A DNA stretch of 64,000 bases. Origin: Bradyrhizobium monzae (lineage in GTDB: Bacteria > Pseudomonadota > Alphaproteobacteria > Rhizobiales > Xanthobacteraceae). Below the pieces are notes generated by a model that was given only the letters and a program-made list of their open reading frames with translations, had not been told where the DNA came from and did not search any database. The DNA is taken from assembly GCF_021458635.1 (NCBI RefSeq), contig NZ_JAIRDQ010000001.1:496001-560000 (forward strand), in the 5' to 3' direction. This document shows, in pieces, positions 17,503-25,509 of this stretch; the first letter of the stretch is position 1; each line of letters opens with the position of its first letter. The position numbers were made by a program, and so were the translations under genes.

Positions 17503-18249
17503 TTAGCTGGCGGTCTTGCCGCCGTTGACGCGAATGATCTGGCCGGTGACGAACGAGGCCTGCTCCGATCCGACGAACAGCACCGCGTTCGCGATCTCGT
17601 CCGGCCTTGCGCCCCGCTTGAGCGGCACGGCCGCGTAGAACGCCGCCTTCTTGTCCGGCGACCCGGTCAGGCGGTCGAGCATGGCGGTATCCGTCGGACC
17701 GGGGGCGACCGCGTTGACGCGCACGCCGAAGGCCGCAGCTTCCAGCGCCGCCGACTTGGTCAGGCCTTCGACGGCATGCTTGCTTGCGGAGTAGAGCGCC
17801 AGATTGGCCGCGCCTCGTTCGCCCATGGTCGAGGAGATGTTGACGATGCTGCCCGCGCCCTGCACCTTCATCACACGCAGCTCGTGCTTGATGCTGAGCA
17901 ACGTCCCGAGCACGTTGGTGTTGAAGACGTCAGCGTAGCTTTGCTCGGTCTGCTCCCACACCGGGCCGGGAGTGCCTTCGACGCCGGCGTTGTTGACCGC
18001 GATCTCGAGGCGGCCGAACCGCCTGACTGTTCTGTCAACGAGATCGCGGATGTCGGCTTCATCGCGGACATCGGCCTTGACGAATTCGGCCTCCGCGCCA
18101 AGATCGCGCAGCTCGGCGACCAATGCCTTCCCGGCATCGTCCCGGCGGCCGGACACCACCACCCGGTGACCGGATCGCGCGAAGGAAACGGCGGTCGCCC
18201 GGCCGATGCCGGTGAGCGCGCCCGTGATCAATACGACCGGCAAGGTCAT
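17503..18249 (-). CDS. SDR-family oxidoreductase (248 aa)
   Basis: The cofactor motif TGALTGIG, NNAGVEG, the catalytic SSTMGERG and YSASK motifs, and a C-terminal VTGQIIRVNGG identify a classical SDR. The start at 18249 (MTLPVVLITGAL) is chosen because the conserved fold begins there. The frame is open upstream to 18645, but that part is antisense to lysR. It is the first gene of the SDR operon and faces lysR across 192 bases holding a LysR-type box, so LysR control is likely. Confidence 0.92.
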   Translation of the reverse strand: MTLPVVLITGALTGIGRATAVSFARSGHRVVVSGRRDDAGKALVAELRDLGAEAEFVKADVRDEADIRDLVDRTVRRFGRLEIAVNNAGVEGTPGPVWEQTEQSYADVFNTNVLGTLLSIKHELRVMKVQGAGSIVNISSTMGERGAANLALYSASKHAVEGLTKSAALEAAAFGVRVNAVAPGPTDTAMLDRLTGSPDKKAAFYAAVPLKRGARPDEIANAVLFVGSEQASFVTGQIIRVNGGKTAS

Positions 18250-18365
18250 GGAAATCCCTCGTTTCGTGCTTCTTCGACGCCTCCCGATCGATCGGGTCCA
18301 GCAGCGTCGCTTCCGTGAGATAGGGAAAGGCCCTTTGCGTCGCCAAGACTTTGTTAGTTGCCCTT

Positions 18366-18382
18366 CATGCCTGATAGGTATG
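18366..18382. promoter_or_regulatory. LysR-type T-N11-A box between the SDR operon and lysR
   Basis: The sequence CATGCCTGATAGGTATG is a near-perfect dyad (one mismatch) with the LysR consensus T-N11-A from T18368 to A18380. It lies 60 bases upstream of the lysR ATG and 117 bases upstream of the first SDR gene. This placement fits a regulator that represses itself and activates the divergent operon. Confidence 0.55.
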
Positions 18383-18441
18383 GGATGGTCGCAAGCGGCG
18401 CCTTTGCCATGGGCCGCAAACCTGTTGAGAGGCATTTGGTT

Positions 18442-19347
18442 ATGGAGCTGCGCCACCTCCGTTACTTCGTCGCCGTCGCCGAGGAAGGCAGCTTCACGGT
18501 CGCTGCCGAGAAGCGGCTGCGCACCGCGCAGCCCTCGCTCAGCCGCCAGATCCGCGACCTCGAATATGAGGTCGGCGTGCCTCTGTTTGCGCGCAGCGTG
18601 CACGGCGTCGAGCTGACAGTTGCCGGAAAGACCTTCCTCGATCACGCACGCCTGGCGCTGACGCAGGCCGACGCGGCCATCGAGGCGGCGCGGCGCGCCG
18701 GCCGCCCCGAAAAGTCACGCTTTGCGCTCGGCTTCCTCACCGGGCAGGAGATCGACTGGTTGCCGGAGGCGATGCGCGTGCTGCGCGACGAGTTGCCGAA
18801 CATCGACGTGACAGTGACGAGCGATTTTTCGTCCGTGCTGGCGGAGGGACTGACGCGCGGCAGACTCGACCTCGCCTTCATGCGGCGCGAAGCAGGCTCG
18901 ACCGATCTCGTCTACCAGACCGTGATCAAGGAGACACTGGCCGCTGTGCTCCCGAGTGACCACCCCCTCGCCAAGCTCGACCGTGTCGAACTTGCAAAGC
19001 TTGAGGGAACGCCCTTCATCAACGTTTCCGACACCGCGCCTGCGCTTCTCGAGATCATCAACAACCATCTGCGCGAAGGCGGGTTCGGCATCGCTACGGC
19101 CCATGAAGCCGACAACATCGTCATGGCGGTGTCGATGGTCGCCTCCACCCATGGCTTCGCGCTGCTGCCGAGCTATGTGAAGAACTTTCTGCCCTGGTCG
19201 GTCGTCAGTCGCCCGCTCAAGGGCAAGGCGCCGACGATCGACCTCGTCGTGGGCTACCACAAGGCCAATGCCTCAACAATCCTGGCGAAATTCATCTCAC
19301 GGTTGGGCGACCTGATCGAGCGCGCGACCAAGCATGTACCGAGGTGA
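18442..19347 (+). CDS. LysR-family transcriptional regulator (301 aa)
   Basis: The N-terminal winged helix-turn-helix reads MELRHLRYFVAVAEEGSFTV and then AAEKRLRTAQPSLSRQI. The effector-binding domain follows with the usual FALGFLTGQE start and the AVLPSDHPLA segment. It is divergent from three SDR genes and probably regulates them. The ATG at 18442 begins the conserved domain. The inducer is not predictable from sequence. Confidence 0.94.
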   Translation: MELRHLRYFVAVAEEGSFTVAAEKRLRTAQPSLSRQIRDLEYEVGVPLFARSVHGVELTVAGKTFLDHARLALTQADAAIEAARRAGRPEKSRFALGFLTGQEIDWLPEAMRVLRDELPNIDVTVTSDFSSVLAEGLTRGRLDLAFMRREAGSTDLVYQTVIKETLAAVLPSDHPLAKLDRVELAKLEGTPFINVSDTAPALLEIINNHLREGGFGIATAHEADNIVMAVSMVASTHGFALLPSYVKNFLPWSVVSRPLKGKAPTIDLVVGYHKANASTILAKFISRLGDLIERATKHVPR

Positions 19348-19365
19348 TCGCGGCCAGCGCGCAAC

Positions 19366-20007
19366 TCAGCTCAGCAGCAGCGCCATGCCAGGATCGCCCT
19401 TCTCCATCGCGCGCCGGTAGGCCGATCGCGCACCGATACGGCCGAGATATTTGACCACGTTCGGGCAGCGCGCGAAATCGTAGGGCTGGAAATAACGCAT
19501 CGTCGTGAGCGAGAAGCCTATCATGATGTCGGCCGTGGTAAAGCTGCTGCCCGCCAGATATTCCGCATCGCGCACGCGCGCATCGACCAGATCGAAGGCA
19601 CGATCGACGCGCGTCCTGATCGCGGCCAGCATTGGATTGTCCTCGGCGAGCTTGAGCCGGTTCAACAGCATCAGCCGGCCCATGCCGGCTTGCAGCGTGC
19701 CGTTGGCAAAGTGAAACCAGTACAGGAATTGCGCGAAGTCGGGCGCGTCCGGGCCAAGCGCGAGGCGACCCTTGCCGTACTTGGCCATGATGTAGTCGAC
19801 GATGGCGCCGGATTCGGCGAGCACGAGATCGCCGTCGACGATGACGGGCGCCGCCCCGATCGGGTGCAACGCCTTGTAGTCCGGCGGCGCCAGCATGGTG
19901 ACGGAATCGCGTGCATAGCGCTTCAGCTCATAGGGAATCCCGAGCTCCTCGCAGAGCCAGACGATGCGTTCGGATTGCGATTTGCCAAGATGATGGACGG
20001 TGAGCAT
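19366..20007 (-). CDS. Glutathione S-transferase family protein (213 aa)
   Basis: The N-terminal thioredoxin-like domain begins MLTVHHLGKSQSERIVWLCE, and the glutathione-contact motif is VLAESGAIVDYI. The C-terminal helical domain has the GSSFTTADIMIGF N-capping box typical of GSTs. Length matches. The Ser in the KSQSERI segment is a candidate for the catalytic residue. It converges on lysR with an 18-base gap. The substrate is unknown. Confidence 0.92.
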   Translation of the reverse strand: MLTVHHLGKSQSERIVWLCEELGIPYELKRYARDSVTMLAPPDYKALHPIGAAPVIVDGDLVLAESGAIVDYIMAKYGKGRLALGPDAPDFAQFLYWFHFANGTLQAGMGRLMLLNRLKLAEDNPMLAAIRTRVDRAFDLVDARVRDAEYLAGSSFTTADIMIGFSLTTMRYFQPYDFARCPNVVKYLGRIGARSAYRRAMEKGDPGMALLLS

Positions 20008-20110
20008 GAGCGTCTCCTGCGGGCAGAATTCCGCCCGTCTCTAGCATAGAGCGGAAGACGTGTCGGCTTGAAGACTGCGCGATGGAGGATGGAGCCTTCG
20101 CAGCCTGCCG

Positions 20111-20252
20111 TCAGGCGACCAGACTGCGTAGCGCCCCAATCATCTGGTCCGGCGCATAGGGCTTGTTGAAAGAAGCAGCTCCGCTCCGGAAGCTCAGCAT
20201 GTTCGACCAGACCTGCGTCCTCGACGACGAGCACGACGAGCTTCGCTGTCAC
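20111..20252 (-). pseudogene. Remnant of a response-regulator receiver gene
   Basis: Reading the minus strand from GTG 20252 gives MTAKLVVLVVEDAGLVEH, the start of a CheY-like receiver. Reading back from TGA 20111 in a different frame gives FNKPYAPDQMIGALRSLVA, the usual receiver C-terminus with the Lys-Pro motif. The central part, including the phospho-acceptor Asp region (roughly 70-80 residues), is missing and the two ends are out of frame. The gene has therefore suffered an internal deletion. No intact copy lies nearby. Confidence 0.7.
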
Positions 20253-20421
20253 TTCAATCTGCCCCTCCACTGTACGCCTGCAAGGCCGCGAGGGCGCAAG
20301 CGGGTCACGGCGGCGTGACTCGAAGGACAAAATCACGCGCGAGTATGTCTGCGAGTTGAACGTGCATCGGAGAATCGCGATGCCGCTGCTTGCTCGGTCA
20401 TTGCGGAGAGTGAGCTCCCCC

Positions 20422-20973
20422 CTACCCCACCTCGTCCGTCACCATGCGCGCCACGACGCGGTCGCGGCGGATGAAGTGGTGCCAGAGGGCTGCAACCACG
20501 TGGACCGCGATCAGCGCGAGCAGCACATAGGCAAAGAAGATGTGGCGGTCCTCAAAGGCATCCGCGGCCGCTTTGTCCGGAGCGGTGAATTGCGGCACGT
20601 GAAACAGGCCGAAGAAGTCCGAATAGTTGGTCGCGCGCGCGCCGGAATGCGCCCAGCCCAGCATCGCGACCAGGATGACGACGAGATAGAGCGCGCCGTG
20701 GCTGACATGGGCCGCGATCTTCTGCCAGCGCGAGGTCTCGGCCGGCAGCGCCGGCGTCGGGTTGATGGCGCGCCAGACCAGGCGCAGCACGGTGAGCAGC
20801 AGGATCACGTAGCCGATGTCGGCGTGGATCGAACGGTAGAAGAACCGATCGGGCCGTGCGGGAAAGTGGTTCATCCACCAGCCGAAGGCGATCATGCCGA
20901 GGATCGCCAGCGCCAGGCCCCAGTGAAACCACCGGGCAACGCTCCCCCAGCCCGATCTCGTGTTTCTGATCAT
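20422..20973 (-). CDS. Cytochrome b561 family protein (183 aa)
   Basis: Four membrane helices carry the histidines of a bacterial b561: ARWFHWGLALA, RSIHADIGYVI, HVSHGALYLVV and LIAVHVVAALWHHFI. Such proteins bind two haems b and pass electrons from quinol, in E. coli CybB to oxygen as a superoxide:ubiquinone oxidoreductase. The start at 20973 (MIRNTRSGWGSVARWFHWGL) matches the family; the longer upstream frame does not. It diverges from murI. Confidence 0.92.
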   Translation of the reverse strand: MIRNTRSGWGSVARWFHWGLALAILGMIAFGWWMNHFPARPDRFFYRSIHADIGYVILLLTVLRLVWRAINPTPALPAETSRWQKIAAHVSHGALYLVVILVAMLGWAHSGARATNYSDFFGLFHVPQFTAPDKAAADAFEDRHIFFAYVLLALIAVHVVAALWHHFIRRDRVVARMVTDEVG

Positions 20974-21143
20974 GTCGGCTCCCGAAAATTTGCGGATGTC
21001 CCAACCGCAGCGCAGCACGGCTGCAAATAGCGGGAACATGCGACAAAGGTGAAATTGAATCGTTCCAAACTGGCCACCGGCCATCCCCGCCGCAAAACCG
21101 CCAAAAAAACCGAATGGTAACCATGGCGCCTTAAGGTAACGAC

Positions 21144-21941
21144 GTGACCAATTCTCCGACGATCCTGGTATTCGACTCCGGCCTCGGCGGCCTCACCGTG
21201 CTGCGTGAGGTCGTGGCCGCGCGCCCGGACGCGCATTTTACCTATGTCGCCGACGACGCCTTCTTCCCCTATGGCCATCACAGCGAGGACGAGATCATCG
21301 CCCGCGTGGTGCCGCTGATGGGGGAGCTGATCGGCACCCATGATCCTGACCTCGTCGTCATCGCCTGCAACACCGCCTCCACCCTGGTCCTATCGCGTCT
21401 GCGGGCCGCTTATTCCGTGCCCTTCGTCGGCACGGTGCCGGCGATCAAGCCGGCCTGCGCGCGATCGAAGACCCGCCGCATCTCGGTGCTCGGCACCAAG
21501 GGCACGGTGAAGCGCGAATACACCAAGGCGCTGATCCGCGATTTCGCGCTCGGTTGCGAGGTCACGCTGGTCGGCTCGCCCGAGTTGGCCTCGCTTGCGG
21601 AGCGCGAGCTCAGCGGCCAGGCGATCAGCGACCGCGATGTCCTCGCCGAGCTCACCCCCTGCTTCGTCGGCGATGCCGCCGATTCGACGTCGCGGACCGA
21701 CACGGTTGTGCTCGCCTGCACGCATTATCCGCTGCTGCTCGACCGGCTGGTGCGGCTGGCACCCTGGCCGGTCGAGTGGATCGATCCTGCACCGGCTATT
21801 GCTCGCCGCGTCTCGGATCTGCTCGGCCCGCACATCGACGGCGTCGCGCAATCCAGCGCCGAGATGATTTTTACATCAAATCGCGCACATGGGCTCGGGG
21901 CGATCCTGACGCCGTTCTTCGGCGGCCGCGCGCTAGCCTGA
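21144..21941 (+). CDS. murI: Glutamate racemase (265 aa)
   Basis: It converts L-glutamate to D-glutamate for peptidoglycan synthesis. The N-terminus has the family motif TILVFDSGLGGLTV and the two catalytic cysteines are Cys75 (VIACNTAST) and Cys192 (LACTHYPLL). The start is a GTG at 21144; the first downstream ATG would cut away the conserved FDSGLGG segment. Length matches the family. It stands alone, downstream of the divergent cytochrome b561 gene. Confidence 0.95.
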   Translation: MTNSPTILVFDSGLGGLTVLREVVAARPDAHFTYVADDAFFPYGHHSEDEIIARVVPLMGELIGTHDPDLVVIACNTASTLVLSRLRAAYSVPFVGTVPAIKPACARSKTRRISVLGTKGTVKREYTKALIRDFALGCEVTLVGSPELASLAERELSGQAISDRDVLAELTPCFVGDAADSTSRTDTVVLACTHYPLLLDRLVRLAPWPVEWIDPAPAIARRVSDLLGPHIDGVAQSSAEMIFTSNRAHGLGAILTPFFGGRALA

Positions 21942-22002
21942 CTTTTCGCAGACGCGGCGCGCTGCTAGGCTTGGCCGTCGTCATCTCGCGCAAGGTCATC
22001 AC

Positions 22003-22776
22003 ATGTCGGTCCCCGCAACGCCGCTCAATCGCCTCCGCCAATTGTGGAGCGAAGGCCGCCCCGCCTTCGGCGCGATCGCAACGATCCCGAGCGTGCAGCT
22101 GGTGCAGATCATGGCGCGATCGCTCGACTGGATCATCGTCGATCTCGAGCACGGCCCGATTGGATTGACCGAAGCCCATGCGATGATCGCCGCGACGACG
22201 GGCACGCCGTGCACGCCGCTGGTGCGGATCGCGGCGAACGAACCGTGGCTTGCGAAGGCGCCGATGGACATCGGCGCCTTCGGCATCAATTTCCCGATGA
22301 TCACCAACCGCAGCGAGGCAGAGAAGGCCGTGCGCAGCGTACGCTATCCGCCAGGCGGCGATCGTCTGTGGGGCCCATTCCACGCGCCGTTCCGCTGGGG
22401 CCAGTCGATGCCGGACTACATGGCGTCAGCCGATGACGAGATGATCTGCATGATCACTATCGAGCATGTCGATGCCGTCGACCGCATCGATGAGATCATG
22501 GCGACGCCGGGCATCGACGTCGCCGTCATCGGCCCCGGCGATCTCGCCACCTCCATCAACAAGCGCGGACAGATGGACGATCCCGAGTTACTTGAGTTGG
22601 TCGCCCGCGCGGAAGCCGGCATCCTCAGAAGCGGCGTGCCGATCGGCGGCGTGGCCCGCACCGCCGACCAGGCCAACGCCCTGATCGACCGCGGCTACCG
22701 CGCGATCGCGCTGGGCTTCGACTGGTCGCTGTTCCAGCGCGGCATCATGGCGGCGTTCGACGGCATCAAGCGCTGA
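22003..22776 (+). CDS. HpcH/HpaI-family aldolase (257 aa)
   Basis: A TIM-barrel class II (metal-dependent) aldolase: the motif DWIIVDLEHGPIG includes His50, followed by RIAANEPWL, the acidic ligand in MITIEHVDAVDRID and IGPGDLATSI. Relatives cleave 2,4-dihydroxyhept-2-enedioate or similar hydroxy-oxo acids to pyruvate or succinic semialdehyde. The gene starts 61 bases after murI. No aromatic-degradation genes are near, so the natural substrate is uncertain. Confidence 0.9.
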   Translation: MSVPATPLNRLRQLWSEGRPAFGAIATIPSVQLVQIMARSLDWIIVDLEHGPIGLTEAHAMIAATTGTPCTPLVRIAANEPWLAKAPMDIGAFGINFPMITNRSEAEKAVRSVRYPPGGDRLWGPFHAPFRWGQSMPDYMASADDEMICMITIEHVDAVDRIDEIMATPGIDVAVIGPGDLATSINKRGQMDDPELLELVARAEAGILRSGVPIGGVARTADQANALIDRGYRAIALGFDWSLFQRGIMAAFDGIKR

Positions 22777-22847
22777 ACAGGCCGATTGCCACCTTGTCGG
22801 GAACGGCGGCGCTGCTAGGGTCGGCCGTTCCAGGGAGGAAACAATCG

Positions 22848-23231
22848 ATGCTCAAAAAGAGCCTGCTCGTTCTCGCTTTCACCAGCCTCGCCGTCGCCGC
22901 CTTCGCCCAGCAGACCGGCATCAAGCGCACCCCGCTCCAGAAGGTCGAGTTCCCGGATGGCTACAACACCATCACGGCCATCGCGGAAGTCCCGGCGGGC
23001 GGCGCGGCCGGACGCCACACCCATCCTGGGATCGAGACTGGTTACGTGCTGGAGGGCGAGCTCAATCTCCTGATCGATGGGCAGCCGGAAAAAACCCTGA
23101 AAGCAGGTGATTCCTACCAGATTCCAGCCGGCGTCGTGCATGACGCCAAAGCTCATGGCGATAAGGTTATGAAAGTGCTGGGAGTTTACATCGTCGACAA
23201 GACCAAGCCGCTGGCCTCGCCGGCACCCTGA
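22848..23231 (+). CDS. Exported cupin-domain protein (127 aa)
   Basis: A signal peptide (MLKKSLLVLAFTSLAVAAFA, cleavage before QQ) is followed by a single cupin barrel. Metal-binding motifs are HTHPGIETGYVLEGE and IPAGVVHDAKA, supplying His, His, Glu and His. Such periplasmic cupins are mostly uncharacterised. AGGGAGGAA directly upstream of ATG 22848 fixes the start. It follows the aldolase by 71 bases. Confidence 0.88.
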   Translation: MLKKSLLVLAFTSLAVAAFAQQTGIKRTPLQKVEFPDGYNTITAIAEVPAGGAAGRHTHPGIETGYVLEGELNLLIDGQPEKTLKAGDSYQIPAGVVHDAKAHGDKVMKVLGVYIVDKTKPLASPAP

Positions 23232-23337
23232 TCGGGCCGAACCGAGACGCCCCCAGGCGGTTGGTTCGTGCTAGAGCAGACGGCGAGCGGGCTCCCCTCG
23301 CCGTCGCTCATTTTCAATCCGCAGGAACGGGAGAACG

Positions 23338-24105
23338 ATGCGCGGTCAACCTAAGAACATTTCGCTGCCGCGCCGCCTGATTATCGACCTCATGCGCGCC
23401 TCGATGGGCGTGCCGTTCGTCTCATTGTCCCGCCCGCTCGATATCCGGCCCCTGCTGGAGGCCCGCGCGGGCGCAATGGCGCCAGCCGGCTGGGCCGCGA
23501 TGTTCGTCAAGGCGTTCGCCCTGGTCGCCAGGGACGAGCCGGTCCTGCGCACCGTCTATGCCAAATGGCCCTGGCCGTCGCTGTACGTGCTGCCGAAGAG
23601 CGTGGCGCTGATCGCCATCGCCCGGGTCGAGGACGGCGAGGAATGCGTGATGCCGCAGCGAATCGCGGCCCCGGAGACCATGGCGCTGGCCGCGGTCGAC
23701 GCCGAAATCCGGCGCGCCAAGACCGCGCCGATCAACGACGTCCCGATGTTCCGCAAGATCATGCGGGCGACCCGCCTGCCGCTGCCGCTGCGGCGGCTGT
23801 CCTGGGCGGTGGGCTTGAATTTCGGCCGACAGCGGGGCAATTGGTTCGGCAGTTTCCAGGTGAGCTCCGTGGCGGCCTATGGCGGCGGTGAGCTCCACCC
23901 TGTGACGCCCGGCCCCTTCATCGTCAGCTACGGCCTGGTCGAGCCCGACCAGACCATCCATGTCGTGATCCGCTGGGATCACCGGGTCACCGACGCCGCC
24001 CCGATCGCCCGGGTCCTGACCCGGCTGGAACAGGTGCTGAACACTGAAATCGCTGCCGAATTACGGGCGGCCGGCTGCAAGGCGATCCGGGCCGTCGGGA
24101 CCTGA
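23338..24105 (+). CDS. Stand-alone acyltransferase resembling the E2 catalytic domain of 2-oxoacid dehydrogenases (255 aa)
   Basis: The C-terminal part ends with WDHRVTDAAPIARVLTRLEQ, the HxxxD catalytic motif of E2/chloramphenicol-acetyltransferase-type enzymes, preceded by GELHPVTPGPFIVSYG as in E2 trimers. No lipoyl or peripheral-subunit-binding domain is present, so it is not a standard E2. The last motif residue is Ala rather than the usual Gly (HRVTDA versus HRxxDG). It lies between a cupin gene and rpsD. Substrate and partner are unknown. Confidence 0.7.
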   Translation: MRGQPKNISLPRRLIIDLMRASMGVPFVSLSRPLDIRPLLEARAGAMAPAGWAAMFVKAFALVARDEPVLRTVYAKWPWPSLYVLPKSVALIAIARVEDGEECVMPQRIAAPETMALAAVDAEIRRAKTAPINDVPMFRKIMRATRLPLPLRRLSWAVGLNFGRQRGNWFGSFQVSSVAAYGGGELHPVTPGPFIVSYGLVEPDQTIHVVIRWDHRVTDAAPIARVLTRLEQVLNTEIAAELRAAGCKAIRAVGT

Positions 24106-24122
24106 TTTCGGGGCCATTCGCA

Positions 24123-24151
24123 TTGACAAATCGGCCCGAACTCTCCTAAAA
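24123..24151 (+). promoter_or_regulatory. Promoter of rpsD
   Basis: TTGACA at 24123-24128, a 17-base spacer and CTAAAA at 24146-24151 form a strong housekeeping-type promoter. The 5' leader would be about 145 bases before the rpsD ATG, long enough for autoregulation by S4, although I did not identify a specific S4-binding structure. Confidence 0.65.
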
Positions 24152-24303
24152 GCCCCTTGCTCGCGGGCCGATTTCGGCCCGCGAAGCGTTTCGCGACCCG
24201 TGGTCCTCTCCCTTAAGCTTTGGGGATCGGACCTGTCAGTGCCGGGCTAGCCCGTCACCCAGGAGGGCGCGTTTCCTCAAACCATGCAACCGAAGAGGAC
24301 GCG

Positions 24304-24921
24304 ATGACTAAGCGCAGTGAGGCGAAGTACAAACTCGATCGCCGTATGGGCCAGAACATCTGGGGCCGCCCGAAGAGCCCCGTGAACCGCCGCGAATACG
24401 GCCCCGGCCAGCACGGCCAGCGCCGCAAGGGCAAGCTCTCCGACTTCGGCGTGCAGCTGCGCGCCAAGCAGAAGCTGAAGGGCTACTACGCCAACATTTC
24501 CGAGCGTCAGTTCCACGGCATCTATGTCGAGGCGAGCCGCCTCAAGGGTGACACCGGCGAGAACCTGATCGGCCTGCTCGAGCGTCGTCTGGACGCGGTC
24601 GTGTACCGCGCCAAGTTCGTCTCGACGATCTTCGCCGCGCGCCAGTTCATCAACCACGGCCACATCAAGGTGAACGGCCGCAAGGTCAACATCTCGAGCT
24701 ACCAGATCAAGGTCGGCGACGTGATCGAGGTCAAGGAAGCCTCCAAGCAGCTCGCCCACGTTCTCGAAGCGAGCCAGCTCCCCGAGCGCGATACGCCCGA
24801 CTATCTCGAAGTCGACCACGGCAAGATGACCGCAAAATACGTGCGCATCCCCGGCCTCTCCGACGTGCCGTTCCCGGTGCAGATGGAGCCCCATCTGGTC
24901 GTCGAATTCTATTCGCGCTGA
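24304..24921 (+). CDS. rpsD: 30S ribosomal protein S4 (205 aa)
   Basis: The protein begins [20 protein letters not shown] and contains the S4 core [15 protein letters not shown] plus the S4 RNA-binding domain ([13 protein letters not shown], then [11 protein letters not shown]). At 205 residues it has the standard length. S4 binds 16S rRNA first during 30S assembly. The start at 24304 follows GAGGACGCG. A strong terminator follows. As in many alphaproteobacteria the gene stands alone, outside the main ribosomal operons. Confidence 0.98.
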   Translation: MTKRSEAKYKLDRRMGQNIWGRPKSPVNRREYGPGQHGQRRKGKLSDFGVQLRAKQKLKGYYANISERQFHGIYVEASRLKGDTGENLIGLLERRLDAVVYRAKFVSTIFAARQFINHGHIKVNGRKVNISSYQIKVGDVIEVKEASKQLAHVLEASQLPERDTPDYLEVDHGKMTAKYVRIPGLSDVPFPVQMEPHLVVEFYSR

Positions 24922-24943
24922 TAGTTTCGGCAGAACGACATTC

Positions 24944-24970
24944 AAAGGCCCCGGTTTCCGGGGCCTTTTT
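24944..24970 (+). terminator. Rho-independent terminator of rpsD
   Basis: AAAGGCCCCGG and CCGGGGCCTTT pair around a TTT loop, followed by a T run ending at 24970. It begins 23 bases after the rpsD stop. Confidence 0.9.
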
Positions 24971-24990
24971 GTTGTGGTAAAGTCCTGTCG

Positions 24991-25206
24991 ATGGCCCAGA
25001 CGACCGATCAGCTCGCTAACATCACTCCATCGGCAACGCCTTCCGAGGCGGAGCTTAAGGCATGGGCCCAGCTGCCCCGCGACGAGCAGGTCCGCCGATA
25101 TCAGGCACTATTCGCCCAGCCCGATTGCAACACTTTCACATCGGACACGCCGGACGAAATCCTCGCCGTCGCGCGCCAACGCGTTGCGCAGCGCCGCCAT
25201 GGCTGA
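24991..25206 (+). CDS. Putative antitoxin of a ParE-type toxin-antitoxin pair (71 aa)
   Basis: This small acidic/polar protein (MAQTTDQLANITPSATPSEA at its start) overlaps the next gene by 8 bases, and that gene encodes a ParE/RelE-like protein. The arrangement of a 70-residue gene overlapping a toxin gene is typical of type II antitoxins. The sequence SEAELKAWAQLPRDEQVRRY does not clearly show a ribbon-helix-helix, so the assignment rests mainly on position. The partner toxin gene is frameshifted, so this antitoxin may have no partner. Confidence 0.6.
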   Translation: MAQTTDQLANITPSATPSEAELKAWAQLPRDEQVRRYQALFAQPDCNTFTSDTPDEILAVARQRVAQRRHG

Positions 25207-25494
25207 GTACCGGCTATCGGAGCGTACCCGAGCCGATCTCATCGACATCTACGACTTCACTGAGAGTCGATTCGGTAAATATCAGGCAGAGGCCTACTAC
25301 GCCGGTCTGATCCGCTCCTTCGGGCTTATTGCCGACTTCCTCTCATGGGCCAGCAAGTGGATGAACTTGCAGTCGGCTATCGACGTTTCCGCTTCCAATC
25401 TCATCTGATTTTCTACACGGTGCAACCCGACCATGTTGAAATCCGTGCCATCCTTCACGGCGCGCAAGACATCAGACCGCAACTATTCGACTAG
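25199..25494 (+). pseudogene. ParE/RelE-family toxin gene with a frameshift
   Basis: From ATG 25199 the frame reads MAEYRLSERTRADLIDIYDF and continues to IADF, the N-terminal half of a ParE toxin. Near 25338 the homology shifts to another frame, PLMGQQVDELAVGYRRFRFQ, then HLIFYTVQPDHVEIRAILHG and DIRPQLFD, ending at TAG 25492-25494. One base missing near CTTCCTCTCATG would restore a 98-residue ParE with the usual arrangement. The unrestored frame stops at 25408. Either the toxin has been inactivated or this is a sequencing error. Confidence 0.8.
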
Positions 25495-25509
25495 ATGACG
25501 AGAACAGCC

